This document shows positions 8,471-16,609 of a stretch of 64,000 nt of DNA, piece by piece; the first letter of the stretch is position 1, and each line of letters starts with the position of its first letter. The translations under genes were made by a program, and so were the position numbers. Source of the DNA: Herbidospora sakaeratensis. GTDB taxonomy: Bacteria; Actinomycetota; Actinomycetes; Streptosporangiales; Streptosporangiaceae. A model generated the notes under the pieces. The model had not been told where the DNA came from and did not search any database. It was given only the letters and a program-made list of their open reading frames with translations. Location: contig NZ_BBXC01000008.1 in the NCBI RefSeq assembly GCF_001570525.1, forward strand, positions 585,841-649,840. The letters are read 5' to 3'.

Positions 8471-8739
8471 TGCCAGAGAGAACAGTGACCGTGGCCTCCT
8501 CGACGGGCCTGCACGCCCGCCCGGCCAAACTATTCGTCCAGGCCGCGGCCGGCACGGGCGTACCGGTGAAGATCCGCGTCGGCGAGGGGAAGGCGGTGCG
8601 GGCCGACAGCATGCTCGCGGTCCTGTCCCTGGGCGCGACCCACGGAACCGAGGTGACCCTGTCGGCGGAGGGCGAGGGTGCGGAAGCCGCCCTGACGACG
8701 CTGGCGGAACTGCTGGAACGCGACCTCGACGCGGAGTAG
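8470..8739 (+). CDS. ptsH: Phosphocarrier protein HPr
   Basis: This 89-residue protein is the PTS phosphocarrier between Enzyme I and EIIA. The active-site His15 lies in SSTGLHARPAKLF, and RADSMLAVLSLGA contains the serine equivalent to regulatory Ser46. The ATG overlaps the dehydrogenase stop by one base (TGATG). A pathway-embedded HPr at the end of a specific PTS operon could be a dedicated carrier or the cell's only HPr. Enzyme I is not encoded in this window. Confidence 0.95.
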   Translation: MPERTVTVASSTGLHARPAKLFVQAAAGTGVPVKIRVGEGKAVRADSMLAVLSLGATHGTEVTLSAEGEGAEAALTTLAELLERDLDAE

Positions 8740-8748
8740 GACGACGGG

Positions 8749-8785
8749 GACGGCCGGGCACCCATTCGGGGGGCGCCCGGCCGTC
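8749..8785 (+). terminator. Terminator hairpin after ptsH
   Basis: GACGGCCGGGC (8749-8759) pairs perfectly with GCCCGGCCGTC (8775-8785) around a 15-base loop, 10 bp after the HPr stop. There is no long T-run, as is common in high-GC actinobacteria. It also faces the 3' end of the convergent ATPase gene. Confidence 0.75.
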
Positions 8786-8804
8786 TTCCGCATTGTCTCG
8801 CCGA

Positions 8805-10067
8805 TCAGGGTGAGGTTTCCCAGAGACAAGACATCGGCAGGGCCTTCATGCCGTCGCCGAAGGGGAGCACGTCTCTGCCCGCGTACATCACGAACCCGGC
8901 CAGGAACCGGTCACCCGCCTTCCTGGAGAGGCTGCGGAGACCCCGGAAATCCTCCGCCCGCACCGTCTCCGCCGCCTTGACCTCGATGCCGACGATCTCG
9001 CCGGAGGCCCGTTCGAGGACGCCGTCGACCTCGACGCCGTCGCGGTCGCGGTAGTGGTGGAGCCGGACGGGCTCCTCGCTCCAGGTCAGCTGGCGGGCCA
9101 GTTCTCCGAGGACGAAGTTCTCCATGAGAGGCCCGACGGGCGCGGTGACGTCGGTGACCCTCGACGGCGTCAGGCCGGCCAGACGGGCGCCCAGCCCGGA
9201 GTCGACGACGAGCAGCTTCGGCACGGCCACCGCCCTGGTGGTGGCGTTCGACGACCAGGCCGGGATCCGCCGGACGAGATAGACCAGGTCGAGCAGGTCG
9301 ACGTAGCGCTTGACCGTGCTTCGCGGGAGCCCCAGGTCGCGGGCGATGTTGTCGAGCACGAGCAGGCCGCCCATACGCCCGCACATGACGTTGAGCAGGC
9401 GCCGCATGTCGAGCGGCCGCTCGATGTCGGAGATCTGCTTCACGTCGCGGGTGATGAGGTCGGAGACGTAGGACTCCAGGAACCGGGCCCGCCGGCGGTG
9501 ATTCGGCCGGTGGACGGCCTCCGGATATCCGCCGCGCATCGCCCGGTCGAGGTAGTCGGCCCGGCGCAACGACGACGACGCGAAGGCGGTCTCGGCCCCG
9601 GAGCGGAAGACCACGTCGACGAATCCGTCAGGGCGGCCGTCGATCTCTCCCTGCGAGAGCGGCCACAACTCGATGGTCTCCGACCTGCCGGGCAGCGCGT
9701 CGGGCAGGTCGTGCAGTCCCGACAACCGGGCGGAACCCGTGAGGAGGAACCGGCCGGGGCGCGGATCGGCGTCGACCTCACGTTTGATCGACAGCAGGAG
9801 ATCAGGCACCCGCTGGACCTCGTCGATGACCAGCAACCCGTCATGGTGGACGAGCCCGTCGGGATCCTGACGCGCGGCCGCCCGGACGGCGGCCTGATCG
9901 AGATAGATCTCCCGCGAGCCCGGAGTACGCCGGGCGACCGAGCGGGCGAGAGTGCTCTTGCCGACCTGCCGCGCCCCGTTGATCACCACGACCCGGGTGT
10001 CGGCCATGGCCTCCCACACCATCGCTTCGGCCCGCCGCGGATAGAGGGCCAGTCCATCGGTGTCCAC
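8805..10067 (-). CDS. DUF4143-type AAA+ ATPase
   Basis: The protein has an N-terminal AAA_14 ATPase (Walker A NGARQVGKST, Walker B GLLVIDEVQRV, sensor RFLLTGSARL) and a C-terminal DUF4143 domain with GIEVKAAETVRAED, a restriction-endonuclease-like nucleic-acid-binding fold feature. The biological role of this family is not established. The GTG at 10067 is preferred: TATCAT about 8 bp upstream looks like a -10 element for a leaderless start, and the alternative ATG at 10100 lies inside the 23-bp repeat array. Length is then 420 residues, normal for the family. It converges on the PTS operon and stands alone. Confidence 0.85.
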   Translation of the reverse strand: MDTDGLALYPRRAEAMVWEAMADTRVVVINGARQVGKSTLARSVARRTPGSREIYLDQAAVRAAARQDPDGLVHHDGLLVIDEVQRVPDLLLSIKREVDADPRPGRFLLTGSARLSGLHDLPDALPGRSETIELWPLSQGEIDGRPDGFVDVVFRSGAETAFASSSLRRADYLDRAMRGGYPEAVHRPNHRRRARFLESYVSDLITRDVKQISDIERPLDMRRLLNVMCGRMGGLLVLDNIARDLGLPRSTVKRYVDLLDLVYLVRRIPAWSSNATTRAVAVPKLLVVDSGLGARLAGLTPSRVTDVTAPVGPLMENFVLGELARQLTWSEEPVRLHHYRDRDGVEVDGVLERASGEIVGIEVKAAETVRAEDFRGLRSLSRKAGDRFLAGFVMYAGRDVLPFGDGMKALPMSCLWETSP

Positions 10068-10099
10068 ACAGCCGATGATAAGGCCGAACGCCCGCCTCA

Positions 10100-10260
10100 T
10101 GGCGGATGTGCCGAGGACCTCATGGTCACTCTGCCGGAAACCGAGTGGCCATTCTGCCGCTGATGGTGTGGTCGATCTGCCGCACTTTCCATGGTGGATC
10201 TGCCGCATGGTCCGTAGTCGGCGTGCCGAACCTCCAATGGTGGATCTGCCGCGTGATGCA
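10100..10260. repeat. Seven-unit 23-bp tandem array upstream of the DUF4143 ATPase
   Basis: Units start at 10100, 10123, 10146, 10169, 10192, 10215 and 10238, each exactly 23 bp. A conserved 15-bp core (consensus TGGTSGATCTGCCGC) is followed by 8 variable bases. Four units (10146-10214 and 10238) are near-identical in the core; those at 10100, 10123 and 10215 are degenerate. Because 23 is not a multiple of three the array has no protein periodicity. It ends about 20-30 bp upstream of the likely ATPase promoter, so iterated operators are the simplest reading. Confidence 0.85.
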
Positions 10261-10319
10261 TGATGGCGGCGGAACGGCGGATCCGACCACCGGCGGGAGC
10301 TGCGCGCTCTCTGCCGGCG

Positions 10320-10994
10320 CTAGGTCGTCGCGCGCTGGGAGATGAGCTGGTCGAGGTTCCAGATCGTGATCTCGTATTGGTCGACCGCGCCCTCCCACAT
10401 CGCGACGACCGCCTCGTTCAGCGTCTGCGGGCAATAGGCCAGATCGTCGGAGGCGGTGTCGGAGAACGCCTCCAGGTGCGCCAGCACCGCCCGCTCGTCG
10501 GGCTCCTCCGACGGAGGGATGAGGCTCTGGGGCGAGTCGCCGACGGCAGTGGCGGCCCTGAGCGCGCCGAGCAGGGTGCCGTCGGAGGCGATGCGCGCCT
10601 GCCACAACTGCCAGCCGGGCTCGCCGGGGTGCCCGTCGAGCAGCGCGGCCAGGTCGGACCCGCGCACGATCCCCGGCTTGGCGAACACCGACACCGATGC
10701 GACCTGGCCGTCGGCGAAGTCGCCGGGGTCGACCTCGAACAGCGAGCCGCTCGCGTCGAACACCAGGTCGGCGTAGCCGTCGAGCAGGATCAGCACCTGC
10801 GGGAAAGCAACCGTCTCCTGCCCGGACAGCGCCTCCCGGCGCACCCACCCGGGGTCACGGTCGAGGCCGGTCTCGTAGAGCCAGTTGCCGCCGTAGAACG
10901 CCCCGTAGGTCGCGGTGGCGTCGTGGTCGGCGAGCGGCCGGCCGAGCAGCTGCCCGAAGGCGTGCGTCAGCGCGGATTCCCAGGCGGAGGGCAC
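10320..10994 (-). CDS. Hypothetical cytosolic protein
   Basis: This 224-residue acidic protein has no signal peptide, membrane segment or motif that I recognise. Tryptophan-rich stretches (GGNWLYETGL, EPGWQLWQAR) and the C-terminal YEITIWNLDQLISQ suggest a folded globular protein. It is the last gene of a four-gene run (MarR, YjbR, small ORF, this gene), 12 bp after the preceding stop, so it is probably co-transcribed. The GTG at 10994 is the only upstream start after that stop. Confidence 0.7.
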   Translation of the reverse strand: MPSAWESALTHAFGQLLGRPLADHDATATYGAFYGGNWLYETGLDRDPGWVRREALSGQETVAFPQVLILLDGYADLVFDASGSLFEVDPGDFADGQVASVSVFAKPGIVRGSDLAALLDGHPGEPGWQLWQARIASDGTLLGALRAATAVGDSPQSLIPPSEEPDERAVLAHLEAFSDTASDDLAYCPQTLNEAVVAMWEGAVDQYEITIWNLDQLISQRATT

Positions 10995-11006
10995 AGTCAG
11001 AGGTTC

Positions 11007-11216
11007 CTATTCGTCGTCGCGGAGGCGGTCGTCAATGTGGGAGAGCACATGCCGGGAGCAGGCCGCCCACTTTCGGCCCGCCCGGTCGATCACCGTGTAG
11101 GCGGGCGGCCCAGGACACGGGGTCACGCCGTCGCCGCCCCAGGTGCACTGGCGGCGACTGGCCGCGCCGGCGGAGAAATCCTCCGGCCGCCAGCGCCGGA
11201 TGTCGAACGTCGCCAC
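11007..11216 (-). CDS. Small hypothetical protein, 69 aa
   Basis: The frame is open further upstream, but the GTG at 11216 is preferred because it lies 10 bp after the stop of the YjbR gene with GAAAGG ahead of it. The product contains an early FDIRRWRPED segment and two cysteines (TPCPGP, WAACSRH). The C-terminal SRHVLSHIDDRL could bind metal through Cys/His, but no family is recognised. Confidence 0.55.
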   Translation of the reverse strand: MATFDIRRWRPEDFSAGAASRRQCTWGGDGVTPCPGPPAYTVIDRAGRKWAACSRHVLSHIDDRLRDDE

Positions 11217-11226
11217 GGCGGGCCTT

Positions 11227-11595
11227 TCAGGTCGAGGGGTAGAGCTGCGGCCACAACACGATCTCATGGCTGTCGACCAGGGACTTCGGGGCCGTCATGC
11301 ACCACGCCTCGGTCACCAGTTCGAACAGCTCGTCGGCCTCGATCCGGTCGAGGTGGACCACCACCCACCCGGTCGACTCGGTCGTGAACTGCACCTCGAA
11401 GACGTCGGGACGCTCCCCCACCAGGGCCGCCTGCTCTTCGACGGTCGTCTTCAGGCCGACCGTCTGGGTGCGTTCCCACAGGTAGGCGAAGCCCTTGCCG
11501 CGCACCTTCAGCGACACCCAGTCGCCGCCGAAGCCCTGCTTCACCTCGGGCAGATGGTCAAGCATCTTCAGGAACTCGTCCACGCTCACCGCCAT
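11227..11595 (-). CDS. MmcQ/YjbR family protein
   Basis: This 122-residue protein matches the MmcQ/YjbR fold (CyaY-like, putative DNA-binding): FLKMLDHLPEVKQ at the N terminus, the central GWVVVHLDRIEADELFELV and the late AWCMTAPKSL. It begins 31 bp after the MarR stop on the same strand, which makes a MarR-YjbR operon likely. The cellular role of the family is unknown. Confidence 0.85.
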   Translation of the reverse strand: MAVSVDEFLKMLDHLPEVKQGFGGDWVSLKVRGKGFAYLWERTQTVGLKTTVEEQAALVGERPDVFEVQFTTESTGWVVVHLDRIEADELFELVTEAWCMTAPKSLVDSHEIVLWPQLYPST

Positions 11596-11626
11596 GCCCT
11601 AGGGCTACCAGACCCCACCGACATTT

Positions 11627-12088
11627 TCAGCCGTCGAGCAGACGCAGCAGGTCGGACAACTGCCGGCGCTGTTCGTCCGAAAGAACCGAGAAGACCTCCG
11701 CCGCGGCCTCCCTGCGGGCCACCCGCGCCCGTTCGTGGACGGCCAGCCCGGCGGGGGTGACGGAGACGAGGGTGGAGCGCCGGTTGGTGGGGTCGACGGT
11801 CCGGGCGACGAGGCCGGACGTCTCCAGGGCGTCCACGACCGAGGTCAGGGAACGGGGGACGATGCCGAGCAGTTCGGCGAGGCGGGCCATGCGCAGCGGC
11901 TCGCCGGCGGAGACCAGAGCGCGCAGGGCGCGCGACTGGCCCGGGTTGACGCCCAGGGGTTCGAGGCGTTCGCGGTAGCCCCGCCGGATGCGGTGGTCGA
12001 CCCGGTGGACCAGCTCGAACAGTTCTCCGTCGGACAACGCACTCGCCTCAAGGAATGAATGTGAGCTAACCTCCGTTTGAGTGTACAT
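11627..12088 (-). CDS. MarR family transcriptional regulator
   Basis: This is a winged-helix regulator of about 153 residues. The HTH (LAELLGIVPRSLTSVVDALE) is followed by the wing RTVDPTNRRSTLVSVTPAG and a C-terminal dimerisation helix. It lies head-to-head with an ABC multidrug-type exporter, a common arrangement in which MarR represses the pump. ATG 12088 is separated by a single base from the exporter's ATG 12090. Either both mRNAs are leaderless or one annotated start is too far upstream; a TTG before SDGELFELVH is the alternative. Confidence 0.9.
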   Translation of the reverse strand: MYTQTEVSSHSFLEASALSDGELFELVHRVDHRIRRGYRERLEPLGVNPGQSRALRALVSAGEPLRMARLAELLGIVPRSLTSVVDALETSGLVARTVDPTNRRSTLVSVTPAGLAVHERARVARREAAAEVFSVLSDEQRRQLSDLLRLLDG

Positions 12089-12089
12089 C

Positions 12090-13838
12090 ATGGACAATGA
12101 ACCCCGAGCGCCCTTGCGGCGCGTCATCCGCCTTTTCAGGCCCTACCGCCGCAGGCTGGGCGCGGTCGGGGCGCTGATCGTGTTGTCGTCGGTGGTGTCG
12201 CTGGCCTCGCCGTTCCTGCTGCGGGAGATCCTCGACGTCGCCCTGCCCAACCGCGACGCGCGGCTGCTGTCGATGCTGGCCCTCGGCATGATCGTGATCG
12301 CCGTGACGACCAGCGTCCTCGACGTGCTGCAGACGTTCATCTCGACGACGGTCGGCCAGCGGGTCATGCACGACCTGCGCAAGTCGGTCTACAACCACCT
12401 CCAGCGCATGTCGCTGGCCTTCTTCACCCGGACCAAGACCGGTGAGGTCCAGTCGCGCATCGCCAACGACATCGGGGCCATGCAGGCCGTGGTGACGACC
12501 ACGGCGACCTCGTTCATCTCCTACCTGACCTCGGTGATCGCCACGGTCGTGGCCATGGTGGCGCTCGACTGGCGGCTGACGCTGATCTCCCTCGGGCTGC
12601 TGCCGGTGTTCGTGTGGATCAGCCGGAAGGTCGGCAAGGAGCGGCGGCGGATCACCACGCAGCGCCAGGTCAAGATGGCGTCGATGGCCTCGATGGTGCA
12701 GGAGTCGCTGTCGATCAGCGGCATCCTGCTGGGGCGCACGATGGGGCGTACCGGGACCCTCACCGAGCGGTTCGCCGCGTCCTCCGACGACCTCGCCGAA
12801 CTGGAGGTCCGGTCGTCGATGGCGGGGCGGTGGCGGCAGTCGTCGATCCAGATCGTGATGGCGGCCATGCCGGCGGTCGTCTACTGGGCCGTCGGGTGGA
12901 CGGGCGCGGTCTCGGTCGGCACGCTGGTGGCGTTCACCACCCTGCAGACCTCGATGTTCCGGCCGTCGGTGCAGCTGCTCGCGCTCGGGGTCGAGGTGCA
13001 GAGCTCGATGTCGCTGTTCGGGCGGATCTTCGAGTACCTCGACCTGAAGGTCGACATCCATCCCGGCGAGCGCGTGCTCGACCGGGTCAAGGGCGACGTG
13101 CGGTTCGAGCACGTCGACTTCTCCTACGGCGCGGGCCCCACCCTCACCGGCGTCGACGTCGCGGTGCCGCCCGGCAGCCGCCTCGCCATCGTGGGCGAGA
13201 CCGGGTCGGGCAAGACCACCCTCAGCTACCTGCTCCCCCGCCTCTACGACGTCACCGGCGGCCGGGTCACCATCGACGGCGTCGACGTGCGGGACCTGAC
13301 CTTCGAGTCGCTCGCCGAGACGGTCGGCGTGGTCTCCCAGGAGACCTACCTCTTCCACGCCTCGGTGGCCGACAACCTGCGCTTCGCCAAGCCCGACGCG
13401 ACCGACGAGGAACTGCACGCGGCGGCGCGGGCGGCCCGCATCCACGACCACCTCATCTCGCTGCCCGAGGGCTACGACACCCTCGTCGGCGAGCGCGGCT
13501 ACCGCTTCTCCGGCGGCGAGAAGCAGCGCCTGGCCATCGCCCGGACCTTGCTCCGCAACCCCCCGGTGCTGATCCTCGACGAGGCCACCAGCTCCCTCGA
13601 CACCCAGACCGAGCACGCCGTCCAGGAGGCTCTGGACGAACTGGCCGAAGGCCGCACCACCCTGACGATCGCCCACCGGTTGTCCACGGTCCGCGACGCC
13701 GACCAGATCATCGTCCTGGACGCCGGCCGCATCGTCGAACGCGGCACCCACGACGAACTGCTCGCCCTGGGCGGCCACTACGCGACACTGGTCAACCGCG
13801 ACGAACTCACCCTGACAACGACTGAAGCGGCAGGCTGA
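12090..13838 (+). CDS. ABC exporter, fused permease and ATPase
   Basis: This 582-residue half-transporter has a six-helix membrane domain (about residues 20-310) and an ATPase domain with Walker A GETGSGKTT, Q-loop VVSQETYLF, signature FSGGEKQRLAIAR, Walker B VLILDEATSSLD and H-loop TIAHRLSTV. All catalytic motifs are intact. It should work as a homodimer exporting lipophilic compounds or drugs. A GTG at 12081 could add three residues. Divergent MarR control is likely. Confidence 0.93.
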   Translation: MDNEPRAPLRRVIRLFRPYRRRLGAVGALIVLSSVVSLASPFLLREILDVALPNRDARLLSMLALGMIVIAVTTSVLDVLQTFISTTVGQRVMHDLRKSVYNHLQRMSLAFFTRTKTGEVQSRIANDIGAMQAVVTTTATSFISYLTSVIATVVAMVALDWRLTLISLGLLPVFVWISRKVGKERRRITTQRQVKMASMASMVQESLSISGILLGRTMGRTGTLTERFAASSDDLAELEVRSSMAGRWRQSSIQIVMAAMPAVVYWAVGWTGAVSVGTLVAFTTLQTSMFRPSVQLLALGVEVQSSMSLFGRIFEYLDLKVDIHPGERVLDRVKGDVRFEHVDFSYGAGPTLTGVDVAVPPGSRLAIVGETGSGKTTLSYLLPRLYDVTGGRVTIDGVDVRDLTFESLAETVGVVSQETYLFHASVADNLRFAKPDATDEELHAAARAARIHDHLISLPEGYDTLVGERGYRFSGGEKQRLAIARTLLRNPPVLILDEATSSLDTQTEHAVQEALDELAEGRTTLTIAHRLSTVRDADQIIVLDAGRIVERGTHDELLALGGHYATLVNRDELTLTTTEAAG

Positions 13839-14125
13839 CGACCAGACAGGCGAGGCCGGCCAGCGGCACCGCCGCCGGCAGCGTCAGCCCGATCTCCCGC
13901 ACCGAACGGGCCAGGAACGGCACGAGCAGGAACACCGCCAGGCACGCCCACGCCTGGGGGCGTATCCCAGCACGAACGCGTAGTGGGCGCGCTCCATCCC
14001 GAAGACCCCCGCCGGCGCGGCGAAGCCGCCGACCCGCCGCCACCACAACCCCGCGACAGGTTGGTCAGCACCCCGAAGACGAGCCCGGCCCCCAGGGCGA
14101 GCGTCGTCGTCTGCCAGATCCGCAT
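13807..14125 (-). pseudogene. Frameshifted small membrane protein
   Basis: The start MRIWQTTTLALGAGLVFGVL is membrane-protein-like, but its frame then becomes low-complexity. Natural-looking sequence continues in a second frame (VGGFAAPAGVFGMERAHYAF) and then in a third (ACLAVFLLVPFLARSVREIG through LVVSLPLQSL). Two indels therefore interrupt a protein of about 105 residues with about three membrane segments. Its end overlaps the 3' end of the exporter by 32 bp. Sequencing error cannot be excluded. Confidence 0.6.
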
Positions 14126-14205
14126 CGTGTCCCCGTCGCTCACCAGGCCGGAACGGTAGCCCGGACATCTGCTCATTCGCCCCGCAAAATGGGATAATTC
14201 GGCTG

Positions 14206-14865
14206 GTGAAGTTACGACACGCTCTAGTCGTCCGAGGCGGCTGGGAGGGCCATGAGCCCGTCGCCGCCACCGATCTCTTCCTCCCCTTCCTCTCCCACGA
14301 GGGCTTCACCCTCACGGTCGAGGACTCCCCCGCCCCCTACGCCGACCCCGAGTTCATGGCGGGGGTCGATCTGGTCGTCCAGTGCTTCACGATGGGCACG
14401 ATCACCCGCGAGCAGAGCACCGGCCTGTCCCGGGCGGTCGCGGCGGGCACCGGGTTCGCGGGCTGGCACGGCGGCATCGTCGACTCCTTCCGCGCCGAGC
14501 CCGACTACCTCCACCTGACCGGCGGGCAGTTCGCCTGCCACCCCGAGGCGGGCGGGGAGACCTTCGTGCCCCACCGGATCGAGATCACCGACCCCGACCA
14601 CCCGATCACCAAGGGGATCGCCGACTTCGACCTGGTCACCGAGCAGTACTGGATGCTGACCGACCCGTACAGCACCGTTCTCGCCACCACCACCCACGCC
14701 GCGCAGGGGCCATGGAAACGGCCGGTCACGGTGCCGGCCGTCTGGACCCGCGAGTGGGGCGAGGGCCGCGTCTTCGTCGCCACGCCGGGCCACGACCTGG
14801 CCACCCTCGAGAACGCGAACGTGCGGACCCTGGTCGAGAGGGGGCTGGCATGGGCGAGCCGGTGA
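14206..14865 (+). CDS. ThuA-like glutamine-amidotransferase-fold protein
   Basis: This 219-residue ThuA-domain protein shows the family features LVVRGGWEGHEP, GFAGWHGGIVDSF, and DPDHPITKGIADF followed by TPGHDLATLEN. ThuA proteins act in sugar or disaccharide metabolism and often sit beside Gfo/Idh/MocA oxidoreductases, as here. It overlaps the next gene by 16 bp. A GATAAT box at about 14191 just upstream of the GTG suggests a leaderless mRNA. Confidence 0.88.
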   Translation: MKLRHALVVRGGWEGHEPVAATDLFLPFLSHEGFTLTVEDSPAPYADPEFMAGVDLVVQCFTMGTITREQSTGLSRAVAAGTGFAGWHGGIVDSFRAEPDYLHLTGGQFACHPEAGGETFVPHRIEITDPDHPITKGIADFDLVTEQYWMLTDPYSTVLATTTHAAQGPWKRPVTVPAVWTREWGEGRVFVATPGHDLATLENANVRTLVERGLAWASR

Positions 14866-15911
14866 AGGTCGGGATCGTCGGCTGCGGCAAGATCTCCGAG
14901 CAGTACACCGCGACCCTCACGAAGCTGCCTGGTCTGGTCCTGTACGCCGTCGCGGACCTCGACCCGGCCCGCGCCCTGGCCATCGCCACCGAAACGGGCG
15001 CGACCTCGATGGGCGTCGACGACCTCGTCGACGCCTGCGACCTGGTCGTCAACCTCACCATCCCGGCGGCGCACACCGAGATCGCGCTCCGGGCCATCGC
15101 CGCGGGCAAGGACGTCTACGGCGAGAAGCCCCTCGCCGCGACGCTCGACGAGGCGAAGACGATCGTCGCCAAGGGCCAGGGGGTGCGGCTCGGCTGCGCC
15201 CCCGACACCGTCCTCGGCACCGGCTTCCAGACCGCCCGCCACCACCTCGACGCCGGGCTCGTCGGCCGCCCGGCGGCGGCCGTGGCGACCATGGTCACCG
15301 GGGGCCCGGAGCCGTGGCACCCCGACCCCGACTTCTACTACCGGCCGGGCGGCGGCCCGCTGCTCGACATGGGCCCCTACTACGTGACGGCCCTGGTGAC
15401 GCTGCTCGGGCCGGTCGTGTCGGCGATGGGGGCGGCCAGCCGGACCCGGGACGAACGCGTCATCGGCAGCGGCCACCGGCAGGGCGAACGGCTGCCGGTC
15501 AGCACCGACACGCACGTCACCGGGGTGCTCACGCACGCCTCCGGCGCGTTGTCGACGCTGATCATGTCGTTCGACGGGGTGACCTCCCGCGCGCCCAACA
15601 TCGAGGTGCACGGCGAGCTCGGCACGATGATCGTCCCCGACCCCAACCGCTTCGACGGCGACGTGCTGCTGCACCGGCCCGGCGGGGCGTGGGAGACGCT
15701 CCCCGTCGCCGCCGGCTACCGCGACACCGGCCGCGGCATCGGCGTGTACGACCTGGTCACCGCCCCCCGCCCGCGCGCCTCCGGGGAACTGGCCCTGCAC
15801 GTGCTCGACGTGATGGAGTCGCTGCTCCGGTCGGCCGCCACCGGACGGGTGGAGACGGTGGAGAGCACCTGCGAGCGGCCCGACCCGGTCGCGCTTCAGT
15901 CTCTCGTGTGA
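14850..15911 (+). CDS. Gfo/Idh/MocA family oxidoreductase
   Basis: This 353-residue NAD(P)-dependent oxidoreductase has the N-terminal Rossmann motif VGIVGCGKIS, the conserved GEKPLAATLDEA lysine segment (catalytic Lys in EKP) and a GGGPLLDMGPYY substrate-domain motif. Together with the ThuA protein it probably modifies a sugar or polyol in the cytosol; the substrate cannot be read. ATG 14850 overlaps the ThuA stop. It converges on the LuxR regulator with overlapping 3' ends (15896-15911). Confidence 0.9.
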   Translation: MGEPVKVGIVGCGKISEQYTATLTKLPGLVLYAVADLDPARALAIATETGATSMGVDDLVDACDLVVNLTIPAAHTEIALRAIAAGKDVYGEKPLAATLDEAKTIVAKGQGVRLGCAPDTVLGTGFQTARHHLDAGLVGRPAAAVATMVTGGPEPWHPDPDFYYRPGGGPLLDMGPYYVTALVTLLGPVVSAMGAASRTRDERVIGSGHRQGERLPVSTDTHVTGVLTHASGALSTLIMSFDGVTSRAPNIEVHGELGTMIVPDPNRFDGDVLLHRPGGAWETLPVAAGYRDTGRGIGVYDLVTAPRPRASGELALHVLDVMESLLRSAATGRVETVESTCERPDPVALQSLV

Positions 15912-16609
15912 TGGTCGGCGGCGAGTGACTGGTATTCGATGATGTCGTCGGCCGTGATCAGGCCGTCTTGGATGGCGCGGGCCAGCAGGGTCGTCTTGGT
16001 CGGGGCGGCCCTGCCGGTGCTGGCGTACTTCACCCGCGCGCGTTCGATGTACTGCTTCACGGTCGCCTCGGAGATGCCCATGCGCAGCGCGACGGACTGC
16101 TTGTTCATGCCCTGGAACCACAGGAGCAGCGCCTCGCGCTCGCGCGCCGACAACATCGGCCGCGACGTCTGCCCGTCGGCGGCCACCAGCGCCCCGGCCA
16201 TCACCGGCGGCACGTAGGGCCGGTCGCGGGCGACGGCCACGATCGTGTCGACGCAGTGCTCCTTGGTCTCGTTCTTGGCGATGAACGTGGAGGCGCCCGC
16301 CTGGAGCACCGCCATCACGGTCGCGTCGTCCTCGTGCACCGAGTAGACGACCACCCGCCGCCCGGCCGCGACCAGCTCGGGGATGCGCGGCAGCGAGTTG
16401 ACGCCGTTGTCGAGCTCCAGGTCGAGCAGCAGCACGTCGGCGTGCGCGCCCGCGCCGTCGAGGACCGAGTCGACCGTGTTGCCGCTGGCCACGATCTCGA
16501 CCCGTCTGCCGGGGTCGGCGGCCACCCACGACCGGATGCCCTCCAGCACGACCGGGGTGTCCTCCACCACGGCGAGGGTCACGGGGCGGTCCAGCGGCTC
16601 TCTATCCAC
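15896..16609 (-). CDS. NarL/LuxR family response regulator
   Basis: The protein has an N-terminal receiver domain with the phosphoacceptor Asp in VLLLDLELDNG and a C-terminal LuxR HTH (LSAREREALLLWFQG, then GISEATVKQYIERARVKY). GTG 16609 is chosen because GGAGG lies 9 bp upstream; it overlaps the preceding kinase-like gene by 31 bp. It forms a three-gene signalling unit with two kinase-type proteins. Confidence 0.92.
   Translation of the reverse strand: MDREPLDRPVTLAVVEDTPVVLEGIRSWVAADPGRRVEIVASGNTVDSVLDGAGAHADVLLLDLELDNGVNSLPRIPELVAAGRRVVVYSVHEDDATVMAVLQAGASTFIAKNETKEHCVDTIVAVARDRPYVPPVMAGALVAADGQTSRPMLSAREREALLLWFQGMNKQSVALRMGISEATVKQYIERARVKYASTGRAAPTKTTLLARAIQDGLITADDIIEYQSLAADHHTRD

Noticed and set aside
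10100-10260. CRISPR array
   Set aside because: Period is 23 bp with 8-bp variable segments, far too short for repeats and spacers, and no cas genes are present.
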